The notes: generated by a model from the sequence alone, not told the origin. A stretch of 64,000 bases of DNA from Nonlabens marinus S1-08 (GCF_000831385.1 NZ_AP014548.1:744001-808000), one strand, 5' to 3'; shown: positions 43,899 to 53,196, counted from the stretch's first letter. Translations and numbers: made by a program.

Positions 43899-46520
43899 TT
43901 GAAAAACCTTTTTGCTTTTACTACCATCGTTTTTTGCATGCTGCTCGTGCTGGCCAGCTGCAGCCGCAAGAGTGATTCATTTATTTCCCGTAACCTACAC
44001 GCCGTAGGAACAGAGTATAACGTACTTTATAACGGCAACCTTGCTTTGGAGGCCGGACTTGAAAATATCGAGGCTAATTACCGTGATAACTATTGGGATA
44101 TTCTTCCTGTCGAGCGTCTGGCCGTCAAAGATGAAATACGAGTAAGCGAGGACGAACAAACAGACCCCAACTTTCAAAGAGCAGAGGAAAAAGCGGTCAA
44201 AGCGGTTCAAAAGCACAGCATGCTCATCGATGGTGAGGAAGTGAATCCACAAATTGACGAGGCCTACATGCTATTAGGAAAAGCACGCTATTATGATCAA
44301 CGGTTCATTCCTGCGTTAGAAGCTTTCAATTACATTTTGCAGTTCATGCCCGAATCTGATAAAATCAGACAGGCAAAAATATGGCGTGAAAAGACGAATA
44401 TGCGTCTTGACAACAGTGAAATTGCGATTGAAAACTTGCAATTATTACTTAAGGAAGACATTCTTGAGATCGATAGAGAAGAGCTGATTCTAGCTAACGC
44501 CACCCTGGCACAAGCCTACTTGAACGAGAAAAAAACTGATAGTGCTTTGATCTACATGAATCAGGCGGCGCAAAAAACCAAAGATCGAGCTACGGAGGGT
44601 CGTTATAAATTCATCGCCGGACAATTGTTTGCTCAACAAGGCCAGCGAGATAGCGCTATCGCCCATTTTGATGAGGTCATTGAGTTGCATAGAAAGATCC
44701 CACGCAACTATTATGTCAATGCATTCATTGAAAAAATAAAATTGCGAGATACGATTGAAGATGGAGATGATGAATTGTTACTAATTCTCAATGAGCTAGA
44801 GGAAAATCGGGAAAATCGACCTTGGCTGGATTTGATTAACTATAGAAAAGCCATCTATCTAGAAAGCGTGGATAGTGTAGATGGTGCCATTACCTATTAC
44901 AACCGGTCGTTAAGAGCAGGAAATCGAGATGCTTATTTACAAGGTAACACATACGATGCTCTAGGAAGAATCAGCTTTGACGATGCTCGATTTGAAACGG
45001 CTGGGAAATACTTTGACAGTGCAGCCTTGAAATATGTAGACAAATCTAGAGAAAAGCGTGCCGTAGCTAAGAAAAGAGAAAACTTGGCAGATGTGATTCT
45101 GTATGAAAATACACGTCGCAGTGCGGATAGTGTATTAGGCATCATAGGCATGACCCCAGCAGAGCGTGAAGCTTATTATAATACGTACATCGAGGAGCTG
45201 AAGGAAAAAGAAGCTCAACTAGCAGAACAAGCTGCTATTACTGAGGCAAACCTAGCACAACAAAAAACAGCCCTTTCTACGATCAAAACTAATAACGCAC
45301 TAGCTGGAAATCGAATGGGGCCACCAGTAGGGCCAGTAGATAATCCAGCAACTGCAACGGGTAACAATACGGGTGACTTTTATTTTTATATTCCAGCTAC
45401 TGTTGCCCGTGGTAAGTTACAGTTTAGATCAGTCTGGGGTGGTCGTCCATTAGAAGACAATTGGAGACTTTCAAGCACTAGCTCTGGCTTGATCGATCAG
45501 GCTACTGAAAACCAAGTTACTGCTTTCGAAGGAATCGCCACAGCTCCAGAATATGTAGCTTCCTATTATATAGAACAATTACCTCAAGGGCAAGCAGCAT
45601 TAGATAGTATTTCAGACGCCAGAGATTTTGCCTACTATCAATTAGGTGTGCTGTACAAAGAGAAGTTCAAACGGGAAGATTTAGCGATAAACAGGTTTGA
45701 GACCTTATTGACTTACGAACCAGAAGAAAAGCTACTCTTACCTACCTTATACAATTTATACCTGATGGGTCGTGATGATTCTGATAGTAATATCGCTTTC
45801 GCGAAAGCGGAACAATATAAATCCACCATCATATCAAAATATCCAGATACCCGGTACGCTCAAATTTTACAAAATCCAGAAAGTGCCTTAGATACTACGG
45901 GCAGTCCAGAAGGAGTTTACAACCGTATATTTAATGTCTATGAAAAAGGCAACTTTGCTGAAGTTATCGATCTGACAGAACAAGAAATCATAAGGTATAG
46001 TGGAGATCCTATCGTTCCAAAACTAGAACTCTTAAAAACCTACGCTTCAGGAAGATTATATGGGTTTAAAGCTTATAAAGATGGATTAGATTTCATAGCG
46101 CTCAATTATCCAGGTAGCGAGGTTGGAAAAGAAGCAGCACAATTAGCGGCAGATGCGGATAAACTGCAGATTCCAGAAAAGTTTGTTCCGGAAGATAATC
46201 TGAATAGCTTCAAACTATTGTTCGAGACTGCATCCACAGATATAGCACTTCAAGAACGTATTCAAAATGAGTTAAAAGAAAAGTTGCCAAATTATGGATC
46301 TCAGCTTTCTTATTCGATTGATGTGTATACTCCTCAAATATCTTTAATTGTGGTACACGGGTTTAATTCTAGAGCTCAAGCTCTTGAGACAGGTGCGCTC
46401 TTAACGGCTCCAAATGGAGTAGCCAGCTTGCCTAAAGCAGTATTACCCATAGCCACTGATAATTATAAAATCATTCAAGTTTATAAAAGCCTGGATGCCT
46501 ATAAAACACAAGTTCAATAA
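43899..46520 (+). CDS. sprE: Gliding motility / type IX secretion lipoprotein SprE (PorW)
   Basis: 873 residues; lipoprotein signal MKNLFAFTTIVFCMLLVLASC. SRKSDSFISRNLHAVGTEYNVLYNGNLALEAGLENIEANYRDNYWDILPVE is the conserved start of PorW/SprE, followed by many TPR units through residue 400 and a second TPR region near 650-700. SprE is needed for T9SS function and gliding in Flavobacterium johnsoniae. The start is TTG at 43899. The palindrome copy 45794-45809 is read NIAFAKAEQY within a TPR helix. A bactofilin gene follows after seven bases. Confidence 0.92.
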   Translation: MKNLFAFTTIVFCMLLVLASCSRKSDSFISRNLHAVGTEYNVLYNGNLALEAGLENIEANYRDNYWDILPVERLAVKDEIRVSEDEQTDPNFQRAEEKAVKAVQKHSMLIDGEEVNPQIDEAYMLLGKARYYDQRFIPALEAFNYILQFMPESDKIRQAKIWREKTNMRLDNSEIAIENLQLLLKEDILEIDREELILANATLAQAYLNEKKTDSALIYMNQAAQKTKDRATEGRYKFIAGQLFAQQGQRDSAIAHFDEVIELHRKIPRNYYVNAFIEKIKLRDTIEDGDDELLLILNELEENRENRPWLDLINYRKAIYLESVDSVDGAITYYNRSLRAGNRDAYLQGNTYDALGRISFDDARFETAGKYFDSAALKYVDKSREKRAVAKKRENLADVILYENTRRSADSVLGIIGMTPAEREAYYNTYIEELKEKEAQLAEQAAITEANLAQQKTALSTIKTNNALAGNRMGPPVGPVDNPATATGNNTGDFYFYIPATVARGKLQFRSVWGGRPLEDNWRLSSTSSGLIDQATENQVTAFEGIATAPEYVASYYIEQLPQGQAALDSISDARDFAYYQLGVLYKEKFKREDLAINRFETLLTYEPEEKLLLPTLYNLYLMGRDDSDSNIAFAKAEQYKSTIISKYPDTRYAQILQNPESALDTTGSPEGVYNRIFNVYEKGNFAEVIDLTEQEIIRYSGDPIVPKLELLKTYASGRLYGFKAYKDGLDFIALNYPGSEVGKEAAQLAADADKLQIPEKFVPEDNLNSFKLLFETASTDIALQERIQNELKEKLPNYGSQLSYSIDVYTPQISLIVVHGFNSRAQALETGALLTAPNGVASLPKAVLPIATDNYKIIQVYKSLDAYKTQVQ
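45794..45809. repeat. Dispersed 16-bp palindrome, copy 12
   Basis: Exact core in sprE, read AFAKA. Confidence 0.95.
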
Positions 46521-46527
46521 AACCCCC

Positions 46528-46920
46528 ATGATGAAATCAAATAAGAATACAGAAATTGTCGGGAACTCCCAGAATAGAATCGCAGCAGGAACTACCATTA
46601 CTGGTGATATCGCCAGTGAGGCGGGCTTTAGAATTGATGGAGAAATCATAGGTACTTTAAAAACAAATGCTAAAGTAGTTATAGGTAAAGACGGTAAAAT
46701 CGAGGGGACATTAGAGTGCAGCAGTGCTGATATAGAAGGTACATTTTCTGGTACCTTAAAAATTAACGGTCTACTATCATTAAAATCTACTGCTATTATA
46801 GAAGGTGAGGTCACAACAATGAAATTATCAGTAGAACCTGGTGCTACGTTCAATGCTTCTTGCACGATGGGCGGTGGTGTAAAGTCCATTGAAGCCGAAC
46901 AGCAAGAAAAATCTGCTTAA
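46528..46920 (+). CDS. Bactofilin family protein
   Basis: 130 residues from Met at 46528 (46531 is also possible). IAAGTTITGDIASEAGFRIDGEIIGTLKTNAKVVIGKDGKIEGTLECSSADIEGTFSG is the repeating beta-helix pattern of bactofilins, which polymerise without nucleotide and help shape the cell or localise proteins. It lies between sprE and the ATP synthase genes, the usual order in Flavobacteriia, where an atpZ-like gene normally follows; none is present in the next 97 bp. Confidence 0.92.
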   Translation: MMKSNKNTEIVGNSQNRIAAGTTITGDIASEAGFRIDGEIIGTLKTNAKVVIGKDGKIEGTLECSSADIEGTFSGTLKINGLLSLKSTAIIEGEVTTMKLSVEPGATFNASCTMGGGVKSIEAEQQEKSA

Positions 46921-47017
46921 GATATATTCCTTATTTGCTGGAATTCCCATTGAATTGTTTGTCATTATTCCAGTTTAAGTGGAATAGCCACATATATTTA
47001 CAAATCAACAATTACTC

Positions 47018-47383
47018 GTGAACTTTTACCTCAAGACTTTCCTTTTCGTAGCAATTATGAGCATTGCCGCTTATTTTATACACGGCTGGTGGTCTCCAGA
47101 TCCAGCCATCTCACTAGTTAGAACTTATGCGTTTTTAGGCACTGCTACATTTATCACTGTTAGTGGTTTGAAAATCGTTCATCGTCTAGTTCCAGATAAA
47201 TTAGGTTATGGATTCCTAGGCTTGATCTTTGTCAAGTGTGGGGCAGCCATCCTTTTGTTCCCAGAATTAATTGCAGAAGATCCAGCCTTATCTAAAGCAG
47301 AACTGCTCAACTTTTTAGCTCCATACTTCCTCTTCCTATTCATTGAAGTAGGCATTGTTATTAAATGGCTCAATGATAATTGA
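47018..47383 (+). CDS. DUF6168-like membrane protein upstream of atpB
   Basis: 121 residues with four hydrophobic helices (FLFVAIMSIAAYFIHGWW, TYAFLGTATFITVSGLKIVHRL, GFLGLIFVKCGAAILLF, NFLAPYFLFLFIEVGIVIKWL). The start is GTG at 47018. Its place just ahead of atpB and its topology recall the AtpI-type proteins, and I recall it as DUF6168 in Flavobacteriia; a role in ATP synthase assembly is an inference from position. Confidence 0.65.
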   Translation: MNFYLKTFLFVAIMSIAAYFIHGWWSPDPAISLVRTYAFLGTATFITVSGLKIVHRLVPDKLGYGFLGLIFVKCGAAILLFPELIAEDPALSKAELLNFLAPYFLFLFIEVGIVIKWLNDN

Positions 47384-47390
47384 TTGAGTT

Positions 47391-47406
47391 CGCTTTCGCG
47401 AAAGGG
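47391..47406. repeat. Dispersed palindrome, one mismatch, intergenic before atpB
   Basis: CGCTTTCGCGAAAGGG with AGTT/AACT outer arms retained (47387-47410). Lies between the DUF6168-like gene and atpB. Confidence 0.85.
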
Positions 47407-47470
47407 AACTAACGGGTATTTCAAGAAATTAATCTAAATAAAAGGACTATTTTAAGATTGTTTTTTGTCA

Positions 47471-47478
47471 TACATTTG
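47471..47478 (+). promoter_or_regulatory. Candidate -7 element for the atp operon
   Basis: TACATTTG, 39 bases before the atpB ATG at 47518. The -33 region is AT-rich without a clear TTTG. Confidence 0.45.
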
Positions 47479-47517
47479 CACCCGAATTAAAAGACCTAAC
47501 TTTTTAAGGTGATTTTC

Positions 47518-48711
47518 ATGTTTAGAGGGTATTTAAAAACTGTTTTTGTTGCTTTGCTCATTTCCTTTTCTATAGGAATGCAGGCACAGGAAGATGATCA
47601 CTTATCAGATCATGATCAACATATCACTGATGCGGAAGATGAGCGAGTGAATACGGATGATGAGATCAAGTCTTATATAGAGCATCACTTGAAAGATGTG
47701 CATGATTTTCATTTATTTTCATACACAACAGATTCTGGCGAGCGTGCTCATGTAGGTTTCCCGTTGCCTGTAATAGTCTGGACAAATAGTGGCCTAAAAG
47801 CTTTTATGTCCTCAGAGTTTCATCACGATGATGATGGAAATGTATTGGTTCAAAAAGGTGACGTTACCTTAACTAAGTACCATAGTAAAATCTATGAGCT
47901 AGAAGAAGGCGCAACGGCTATCACTTTTGATGATGAGCATCACCCAACTAATGCGCATAAAGTTCTTGATTTTTCGATTACCAAATCTGTGTTTGGTCTA
48001 TTGTTGATTGGAACATTGATGTTGTTCATGTTTGTGGGACTTGCTAAACAATACAAGAATAGAGCGATACCAAAAGGTTTTGGTCGTGTATTAGAACCAC
48101 TGGTATTATATGTGCGTGATGAGATTGCTCGTCCTAACATTGGAGAAGAGAAACACAAGAAGTTCATGCCTTACCTATTGACGGTATTCTTCTTAATCTG
48201 GATTGCTAACCTTTTAGGTTTGACGCCATTTGGTTTTAACATCACAGGACAAATTGCAGTCACTGTTTGTTTGGCTTTATTCACTTTCTTTATTGTTCAA
48301 TTTAACGGTAACAAGGATTACTGGAAACATATATTCTGGATGCCTGACGTGCCAGTTTTGATGAAGATTGTATTGATCCCTATTGAATTATTAGGGTTGT
48401 TTACAAAGCCTTTTTCACTCTTAATACGTTTGTTCGCAAACATCACTGCAGGTCACTTTGTTGTAATGAGTTTGATCGCGTTGATGATTACATTAAAGGC
48501 GCAGTTTGGCGCTGTAGGATCTACAGGCTTGTCTGTGTTCCTTACCTTATTTATATCAGTTATAGAAGTATTAGTAGCCTTCCTACAGGCGTTTATCTTC
48601 ACCATGCTATCTGCCCTATTTATAGGTATGGCGGTAGCAGAGCATGATCATCCAGAGCATGCGCATAGTGAAGAAGACGACATAGATGAGGTTAGAGAAC
48701 GTTTTGTTTAA
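47518..48711 (+). CDS. atpB: F0F1 ATP synthase subunit a
   Basis: Membrane stator subunit carrying the proton half-channels. 397 residues, longer than E. coli AtpB because of an N-terminal signal-like helix (FVALLISFSIGMQAQ) and a His/Asp-rich periplasmic segment (HLSDHDQHITDAEDE), usual for Bacteroidota. LTVFFLIWIANLLGLTPFGFNITGQ and PFSLLIRLFANITAGHFVVMSLIAL hold the channel Asn and the essential Arg of LIRLFAN. The ATG at 47518 is preferred over a GTG at 47509. Confidence 0.95.
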   Translation: MFRGYLKTVFVALLISFSIGMQAQEDDHLSDHDQHITDAEDERVNTDDEIKSYIEHHLKDVHDFHLFSYTTDSGERAHVGFPLPVIVWTNSGLKAFMSSEFHHDDDGNVLVQKGDVTLTKYHSKIYELEEGATAITFDDEHHPTNAHKVLDFSITKSVFGLLLIGTLMLFMFVGLAKQYKNRAIPKGFGRVLEPLVLYVRDEIARPNIGEEKHKKFMPYLLTVFFLIWIANLLGLTPFGFNITGQIAVTVCLALFTFFIVQFNGNKDYWKHIFWMPDVPVLMKIVLIPIELLGLFTKPFSLLIRLFANITAGHFVVMSLIALMITLKAQFGAVGSTGLSVFLTLFISVIEVLVAFLQAFIFTMLSALFIGMAVAEHDHPEHAHSEEDDIDEVRERFV

Positions 48712-48918
<207 letters not shown>

Positions 48919-48934
48919 TATCAAAACAAAAAAG

Positions 48935-48977
48935 AAACGCAATTCCTGCAACGGTTGGTTGCAGGACGCGTTTTTTA
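48935..48977 (+). terminator. Intra-operon hairpin / attenuating terminator between atpE and atpF
   Basis: A 9-bp stem (TCCTGCAAC arm) extended by AACGC/GCGTT and followed by TTTTTT. Complete rho-independent layout inside the operon. Confidence 0.75.
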
Positions 48978-49009
48978 AAAATTAAAACCCATTACCTTAA
49001 TCTAGAGAA

Positions 49010-49504
49010 ATGAATTTACTAGAAGATTTTTCACCAGGCTTGTTTTTTATGCAAGCGATCATCCTTGTAATCTTGATCGTATTGCTAGGTAAATTTGCAT
49101 GGAAACCTATCTTGGGCGCCCTTAATGAGCGTGAAGAAGGTATTGCAGATGCACTTGCCGCTGCCGCGAAAGCGAAAACTGAAATGGCACAACTGCAAGC
49201 TTCTAACGAGGCTGCTGCTCAAGAAGCACGCGCACAGCGTGATGCTATCATGAAAGAAGCACGTGAGATCAAAGAAAAAATGATCGTTGACGCTGCTGCA
49301 ACTGCACAAGAAAAGGCAGACAAAATAATTGCAAGTGCACAAGAAGCTATTCAAGCAGAAAAGAAAGCTGCACTAGCCGATATCAAGTCACAAGTAGCGG
49401 ATCTATCTGTTGCGATTGCAGAGAAGATCACCCGTAAGGAACTTTCTGAAAAAGAAGCACAGTTTGCCCTAATCGACAAAATGCTTGCTGAAGCAAACAT
49501 CTAG
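49010..49504 (+). CDS. atpF: F0F1 ATP synthase subunit b
   Basis: Peripheral stalk, 164 residues. One N-terminal membrane helix, LFFMQAIILVILIVLLGKFAWKPIL, is followed by a long Ala/Glu/Lys-rich coiled coil to the C-terminus. A half copy of the palindrome (GCCGCGAAAGCGAAA) is read AAAKAK near residue 54 but is too partial to count as a copy. Nine bases separate it from atpH. Confidence 0.95.
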   Translation: MNLLEDFSPGLFFMQAIILVILIVLLGKFAWKPILGALNEREEGIADALAAAAKAKTEMAQLQASNEAAAQEARAQRDAIMKEAREIKEKMIVDAAATAQEKADKIIASAQEAIQAEKKAALADIKSQVADLSVAIAEKITRKELSEKEAQFALIDKMLAEANI

Positions 49505-49513
49505 AAAACAACT

Positions 49514-50062
49514 ATGAAACTTTCAAGAGCAGCATCCCGATATGCCAAAGCCATTCTAGATCTAGCAATAGATAAAAAGGAAGCGGCTGCCGTGAATGAA
49601 GATATGAAGTCTGTCCTAACGACAGTTCATTCAAATAAAGAGCTTCAGGATTTCTTGAAAAGTCCTGTCGTAAAAACAGAACAAAAGCGCGGTGCATTGC
49701 GTCAAGTGTTTAGCAAGGTTGGCGGGATCACGATAGGAGCATTTGATTTGATCGTTGATAATCAACGTGCAGACATTCTAGGAGATATCGCTACTAAATA
49801 TATTCTTCTTTATGAAGAAATGAACAAACGTGAGGTAGCCACAGTAACTACAGCGTTAGAAATCTCTCCAGAACTTGAAGCGAAGATTTTAGTCAAGGCA
49901 AAGGAATTAGCTGGAACTGAAGTAACGCTTGAAAAGAAAATTGATCCTAGTATCGTTGGTGGATTTATCCTAAGAGTAGGCGATAAGGAAATCAATGCAA
50001 GTGTGAATAGTACTTTGGGTGAACTTAAAAGAGAATTTGCGGATAAGTACTCTATTGAGTAA
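49514..50062 (+). CDS. atpH: F0F1 ATP synthase subunit delta
   Basis: Caps the F1 head and joins the b stalk. 182 residues: ASRYAKAILDLAIDKKEAAAVNEDM at the N-terminal helical domain and KKIDPSIVGGFILRVGDKEINASVNSTLGELKREF at the C-terminus are conserved. It is followed by a 93-bp spacer with a palindrome copy before atpA. Confidence 0.95.
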   Translation: MKLSRAASRYAKAILDLAIDKKEAAAVNEDMKSVLTTVHSNKELQDFLKSPVVKTEQKRGALRQVFSKVGGITIGAFDLIVDNQRADILGDIATKYILLYEEMNKREVATVTTALEISPELEAKILVKAKELAGTEVTLEKKIDPSIVGGFILRVGDKEINASVNSTLGELKREFADKYSIE

Positions 50063-50079
50063 AAAGATTGTAGGTATTC

Positions 50080-50095
50080 CGCTTTCGCGAAAGCG
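50080..50095. repeat. Dispersed 16-bp palindrome, copy 13, intergenic between atpH and atpA
   Basis: Exact core 61 bp before the atpA ATG. Would form a hairpin in the atp mRNA. Confidence 0.95.
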
Positions 50096-50155
50096 TAAGT
50101 TTTAAAAAAAAATATAGGTCCTAACAGGCCACAGCAATAGTATAAATAGAACAAC

Positions 50156-51730
50156 ATGGCAGAAGTAAATCCAGCAGAAGTATCTGCAATACTTAAGCAA
50201 CAATTATCAGGTTTTGATGCAACTGCATCTCTTGATGAAGTGGGAACCGTTCTTACCGTAGGTGATGGTATCGCACGTGTTTATGGTCTTTCAAACGCAC
50301 AATATGGAGAACTTGTTTCTTTTGCGAGCGGTATGGAAGGTATCGTATTGAACCTTGAAGAGGACAATGTAGGTGTGGTATTATTAGGCCCGTCTATTGA
50401 AATTAAAGAAGGTGATACAGTTAAACGCACAGAGCGTATTGCTTCCCTAAGAGTAGGCGAAGGAATTGTAGGTCGTGTAGTAAACACACTAGGTTTACCT
50501 ATCGATGGTAAAGGACCTATTGAAGGAGACCTTTACGAGATGCCCCTAGAGCGTAAAGCCCCTGGAGTTATCTATCGTGAGCCGGTAACTGAACCTATGC
50601 AAACAGGTATCAAATCTATTGATGCGATGATTCCTGTAGGTCGTGGCCAGCGTGAGTTGGTTATTGGTGACCGTCAGACTGGTAAGTCAACGGTTTGTAT
50701 CGATACAATCATCAACCAAAAAGAATTTTACGATGCTGGCGAGCCAGTATACTGTATATATGTAGCTATTGGTCAAAAAGCTTCTACTGTTGCATTGATT
50801 GCAAAAGTTCTTGAAGAAGCTGGAGCACTTGCTTATACGACTATCGTTGCTGCAAATGCATCTGACCCTGCACCTATGCAAGTATATGCACCGTTTGCTG
50901 GAGCAGCGATTGGAGAATACTTCCGTGATACAGGTCGTCCTGCATTGATCATTTATGATGATCTTTCTAAGCAAGCAGTTGCTTACCGTGAGGTGTCCCT
51001 ATTGTTACGTCGTCCACCAGGACGTGAAGCGTATCCAGGTGACGTTTTCTTCTTGCACTCAAGATTGCTAGAGCGTGCTGCAAAGGTGATCAACGATGAC
51101 AAGATCGCATCTGAAATGAATGACCTTCCAGAAAGTTTACGCCCTATCGTTAAAGGTGGTGGATCACTTACTGCATTGCCTATCATTGAAACGCAAGCTG
51201 GTGACGTATCTGCTTATATCCCAACTAACGTAATCTCGATTACTGATGGTCAGATCTTCCTAGATGGAGACTTGTTCAACTCTGGTGTACGTCCGGCGAT
51301 TAACGTAGGTATCTCGGTATCTCGTGTAGGTGGTAACGCTCAAATCAAATCGATGAAAAAGGTTGCTGGTACGTTGAAACTGGATCAAGCGGCATTCCGT
51401 GAATTGGAAGCTTTCGCGAAATTTGGTTCTGACCTAGATGCTGCAACATTAAGCGTTATTGAAAAAGGTAGAAGAAATGTGGAGATCCTTAAGCAGGCTC
51501 AAAACAATCCTTACCCAGTAGAAAACCAAATCGCAATTATCTATGCAGGCTCTAAAAACCTTCTAAGAAACGTTCCGATTGAAAAAGTAAAAGAATTTGA
51601 AAGAGATTATCTAGAATTGTTGAATGCCAAGCATAGAGACACTCTAGATACCTTGAAAGCTGGTAAGTTAACCGACGAGGTAATCGATACGTTGACTGCA
51701 GTGGCTAAAGATCTTTCATCTAGATATTAA
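50156..51730 (+). CDS. atpA: F0F1 ATP synthase subunit alpha
   Basis: Non-catalytic nucleotide-binding subunit, 524 residues. GDRQTGKST is the P-loop, [45 protein letters not shown] the central signature, and [19 protein letters not shown] the C-terminal one. Full length. It is separated from atpG by an inserted four-helix-bundle gene instead of the normal short spacer. Confidence 0.98.
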   Translation: MAEVNPAEVSAILKQQLSGFDATASLDEVGTVLTVGDGIARVYGLSNAQYGELVSFASGMEGIVLNLEEDNVGVVLLGPSIEIKEGDTVKRTERIASLRVGEGIVGRVVNTLGLPIDGKGPIEGDLYEMPLERKAPGVIYREPVTEPMQTGIKSIDAMIPVGRGQRELVIGDRQTGKSTVCIDTIINQKEFYDAGEPVYCIYVAIGQKASTVALIAKVLEEAGALAYTTIVAANASDPAPMQVYAPFAGAAIGEYFRDTGRPALIIYDDLSKQAVAYREVSLLLRRPPGREAYPGDVFFLHSRLLERAAKVINDDKIASEMNDLPESLRPIVKGGGSLTALPIIETQAGDVSAYIPTNVISITDGQIFLDGDLFNSGVRPAINVGISVSRVGGNAQIKSMKKVAGTLKLDQAAFRELEAFAKFGSDLDAATLSVIEKGRRNVEILKQAQNNPYPVENQIAIIYAGSKNLLRNVPIEKVKEFERDYLELLNAKHRDTLDTLKAGKLTDEVIDTLTAVAKDLSSRY

Positions 51731-51741
51731 TTATTAGTTCA

Positions 51742-51766
51742 GAGTTCGGAGTTATGAGTTCAGAGT
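51742..51766. repeat. Inverted repeat, left arm of four-helix element 2
   Basis: 25-base arm with GAGTTATGAGTTCAGAGT at 51749-51766, an exact reverse complement of 52154-52171. The remaining seven bases pair with 52172-52178 through one G-U wobble. Confidence 0.9.
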
Positions 51767-51811
51767 GATTCAAATTCCATCTTTGGATTAAAATATTAAA
51801 TATTGCAGTAA

Positions 51812-52147
51812 ATGGGTTATCAGAACAGTCCGATTCGTACAAAAAGTTTCGAATTTGCCTGTGAAGTAGTCAGATATTGTGATGAATTAAAACTGAAAAA
51901 AGATTACGAGTTAGCATCTCAGTTGCTAAGAAGCGGAACCAGTATTGGAGCAAATACGCGGGAGGCTCAAAGAGGTGTTAGCACAAAGGATTTTAAAAAT
52001 AAATTTGGGATTGCCCTCAAAGAAGCAGACGAGACTATTTACTGGATAGATATTCTTGAAGCAACTGGAAGAGCGGTACCGCAAGGAATGAGAGACCGGT
52101 GTGAGGAGCTAATTAGAATTTTGGTAGCGATTATCAAAAACTCATAA
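51812..52147 (+). CDS. Four-helix-bundle protein (23S rRNA-IVS-protein / S23 family), copy 2, inside the atp operon
   Basis: 111 residues, all alpha. ASQLLRSGTSIGANTREAQRGVSTKDFKNKFGIALKEADETIYWIDIL is the family signature, shared nearly word for word with the copy at 38205-38567 (SQLxRSGTSIGxN, EAQ, SKDF/TKDF, DETxYW). It sits between atpA and atpG in operon orientation. Perfectly pairing 25-base inverted repeats enclose it, so it looks like a mobile or IVS-like insertion rather than an ATP synthase part. Function unknown. Confidence 0.92.
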   Translation: MGYQNSPIRTKSFEFACEVVRYCDELKLKKDYELASQLLRSGTSIGANTREAQRGVSTKDFKNKFGIALKEADETIYWIDILEATGRAVPQGMRDRCEELIRILVAIIKNS

Positions 52148-52153
52148 CTTCAA

Positions 52154-52178
52154 ACTCTGAACTCATAACTCTGAACTC
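52154..52178. repeat. Inverted repeat, right arm of four-helix element 2
   Basis: ACTCTGAACTCATAACTC at 52154-52171 plus TGAACTC. A further tandem unit (ATAACT) runs to 52184, seven bases short of the atpG ATG. Confidence 0.9.
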
Positions 52179-52190
52179 ATAACTTGATTC

Positions 52191-53063
52191 ATGGCTAACT
52201 TAAAGGAAATACGTAACAGAATCACCTCAGTATCTTCAACGATGCAGATTACATCTGCTATGAAAATGGTGAGTGCTGCAAAGTTGAAAAAGGCACAAGA
52301 TGCTATTACTGCAATGCGCCCTTATTCTGATAAGCTAACTGAATTGCTACAGAACCTCAGCGCTTCTATGGAAGGCGATGCAGGTAGCAAATTTGCCGAA
52401 CAACGCGAAGTGAAAAAAGCACTTGTTGTGGCGATCACGTCCAACCGTGGTCTTGCTGGTGCGTTCAACTCAAACATCATCAAAGAATTGATTCGGTTGA
52501 ATCAGGAAGATTTGAAGGGTGTAGCCGTTTCTTACATGACTATAGGTAAGAAAGCAAATGATTTTGCTAAGAAAGGCTCTCCCATCCAGTCCAATAAGAG
52601 TGATTTGTTTGACGATATTTCTTTTGATAAAGTCTCTGTGATTGCTGAGGAATTGATGGACCTTTTTGTCACGGGTGAATTTGACAAAATCGTCATTGTT
52701 TACAACAGCTTTGTAAACGCTGCAACACAAACGGTCATGAGCGAGGAATTTTTACCATTGAAGCCTCTAGCAGGTTTAGATGGAGAAGCTCCAGCTAATG
52801 CGACAGAATACATTTATGAGCCTTCTAAAGAAGAGATCATTGAGCAATTGATTCCTAAGTCGTTGAAAATGCAATTGTATAAAGGAGTTCGTGATTCATG
52901 GGCTAGTGAACACGGTGCGCGTATGACAGCAATGCATAAAGCAACGGACAATGCAACTGAACTTAGAGACCAATTGAAATTAACTTACAATAAAGCACGT
53001 CAAGCAGCCATTACTAATGAGATCCTTGAGATCGTAGGTGGTGCTGAGGCTTTGAATAATTAA
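52191..53063 (+). CDS. atpG: F0F1 ATP synthase subunit gamma
   Basis: Central rotor shaft, 290 residues. MANLKEIRNRITSVSSTMQITSAMKMVSAAKLKKAQ is the N-terminal coiled-coil helix, and RMTAMHKATDNATELRDQLKLTYNKARQAAITNEILEIVGGAEAL the C-terminal one. The start is preceded closely by the element's right repeat arm, which has replaced part of the normal leader. It is the last atp gene here; atpD and atpC are not in the window, as is usual in Bacteroidota. Confidence 0.97.
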   Translation: MANLKEIRNRITSVSSTMQITSAMKMVSAAKLKKAQDAITAMRPYSDKLTELLQNLSASMEGDAGSKFAEQREVKKALVVAITSNRGLAGAFNSNIIKELIRLNQEDLKGVAVSYMTIGKKANDFAKKGSPIQSNKSDLFDDISFDKVSVIAEELMDLFVTGEFDKIVIVYNSFVNAATQTVMSEEFLPLKPLAGLDGEAPANATEYIYEPSKEEIIEQLIPKSLKMQLYKGVRDSWASEHGARMTAMHKATDNATELRDQLKLTYNKARQAAITNEILEIVGGAEALNN

Positions 53064-53075
53064 CTTTAACTCTCT

Positions 53076-53101
53076 GTCATGCTGAATTCGTTTCAGCATC
53101 T
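53076..53101. repeat. REP-like palindrome (ATGCTGAA-TTCGT-TTCAGCAT)
   Basis: Eight-base arms with five-base loop, just after atpG. I recall near-identical GTCATGCTGAA units dispersed in other Bacteroidota genomes; one copy only here. Confidence 0.6.
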
Positions 53102-53140
53102 CATCAAGAGAACAAACTTCGGCCAATTAATGGCCTACGA

Positions 53141-53171
53141 AAAAACCTTCTAGCGATCCTAGAAGGTTTTT
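53141..53171 (+). terminator. Rho-independent terminator of the atp operon
   Basis: 13-base arms (AAAAACCTTCTAG and complement), 5-base loop CGATC, T-run. Perfect stem. Confidence 0.9.
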
Positions 53172-53196
53172 TTGTGCGATTGGTTTTGGTTTAGTT

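Noticed and set aside
49160..49180. Half-palindrome GCGAAAGCGAAA in atpF
   Set aside because: Only the right half is present; Ala/Lys-rich coiled coil makes this sequence likely by chance.
51410..51421. GCTTTCGCGAAA in atpA
   Set aside because: It encodes EAFAKF, part of the conserved alpha-subunit sequence ([13 protein letters not shown]) present in bacteria generally, and the outer arm does not match; not counted as a palindrome copy.
51742..52178. Diversity-generating retroelement around the four-helix (Avd-like) gene
   Set aside because: No reverse transcriptase, template repeat or variable repeat is visible nearby; only the fold family is shared.
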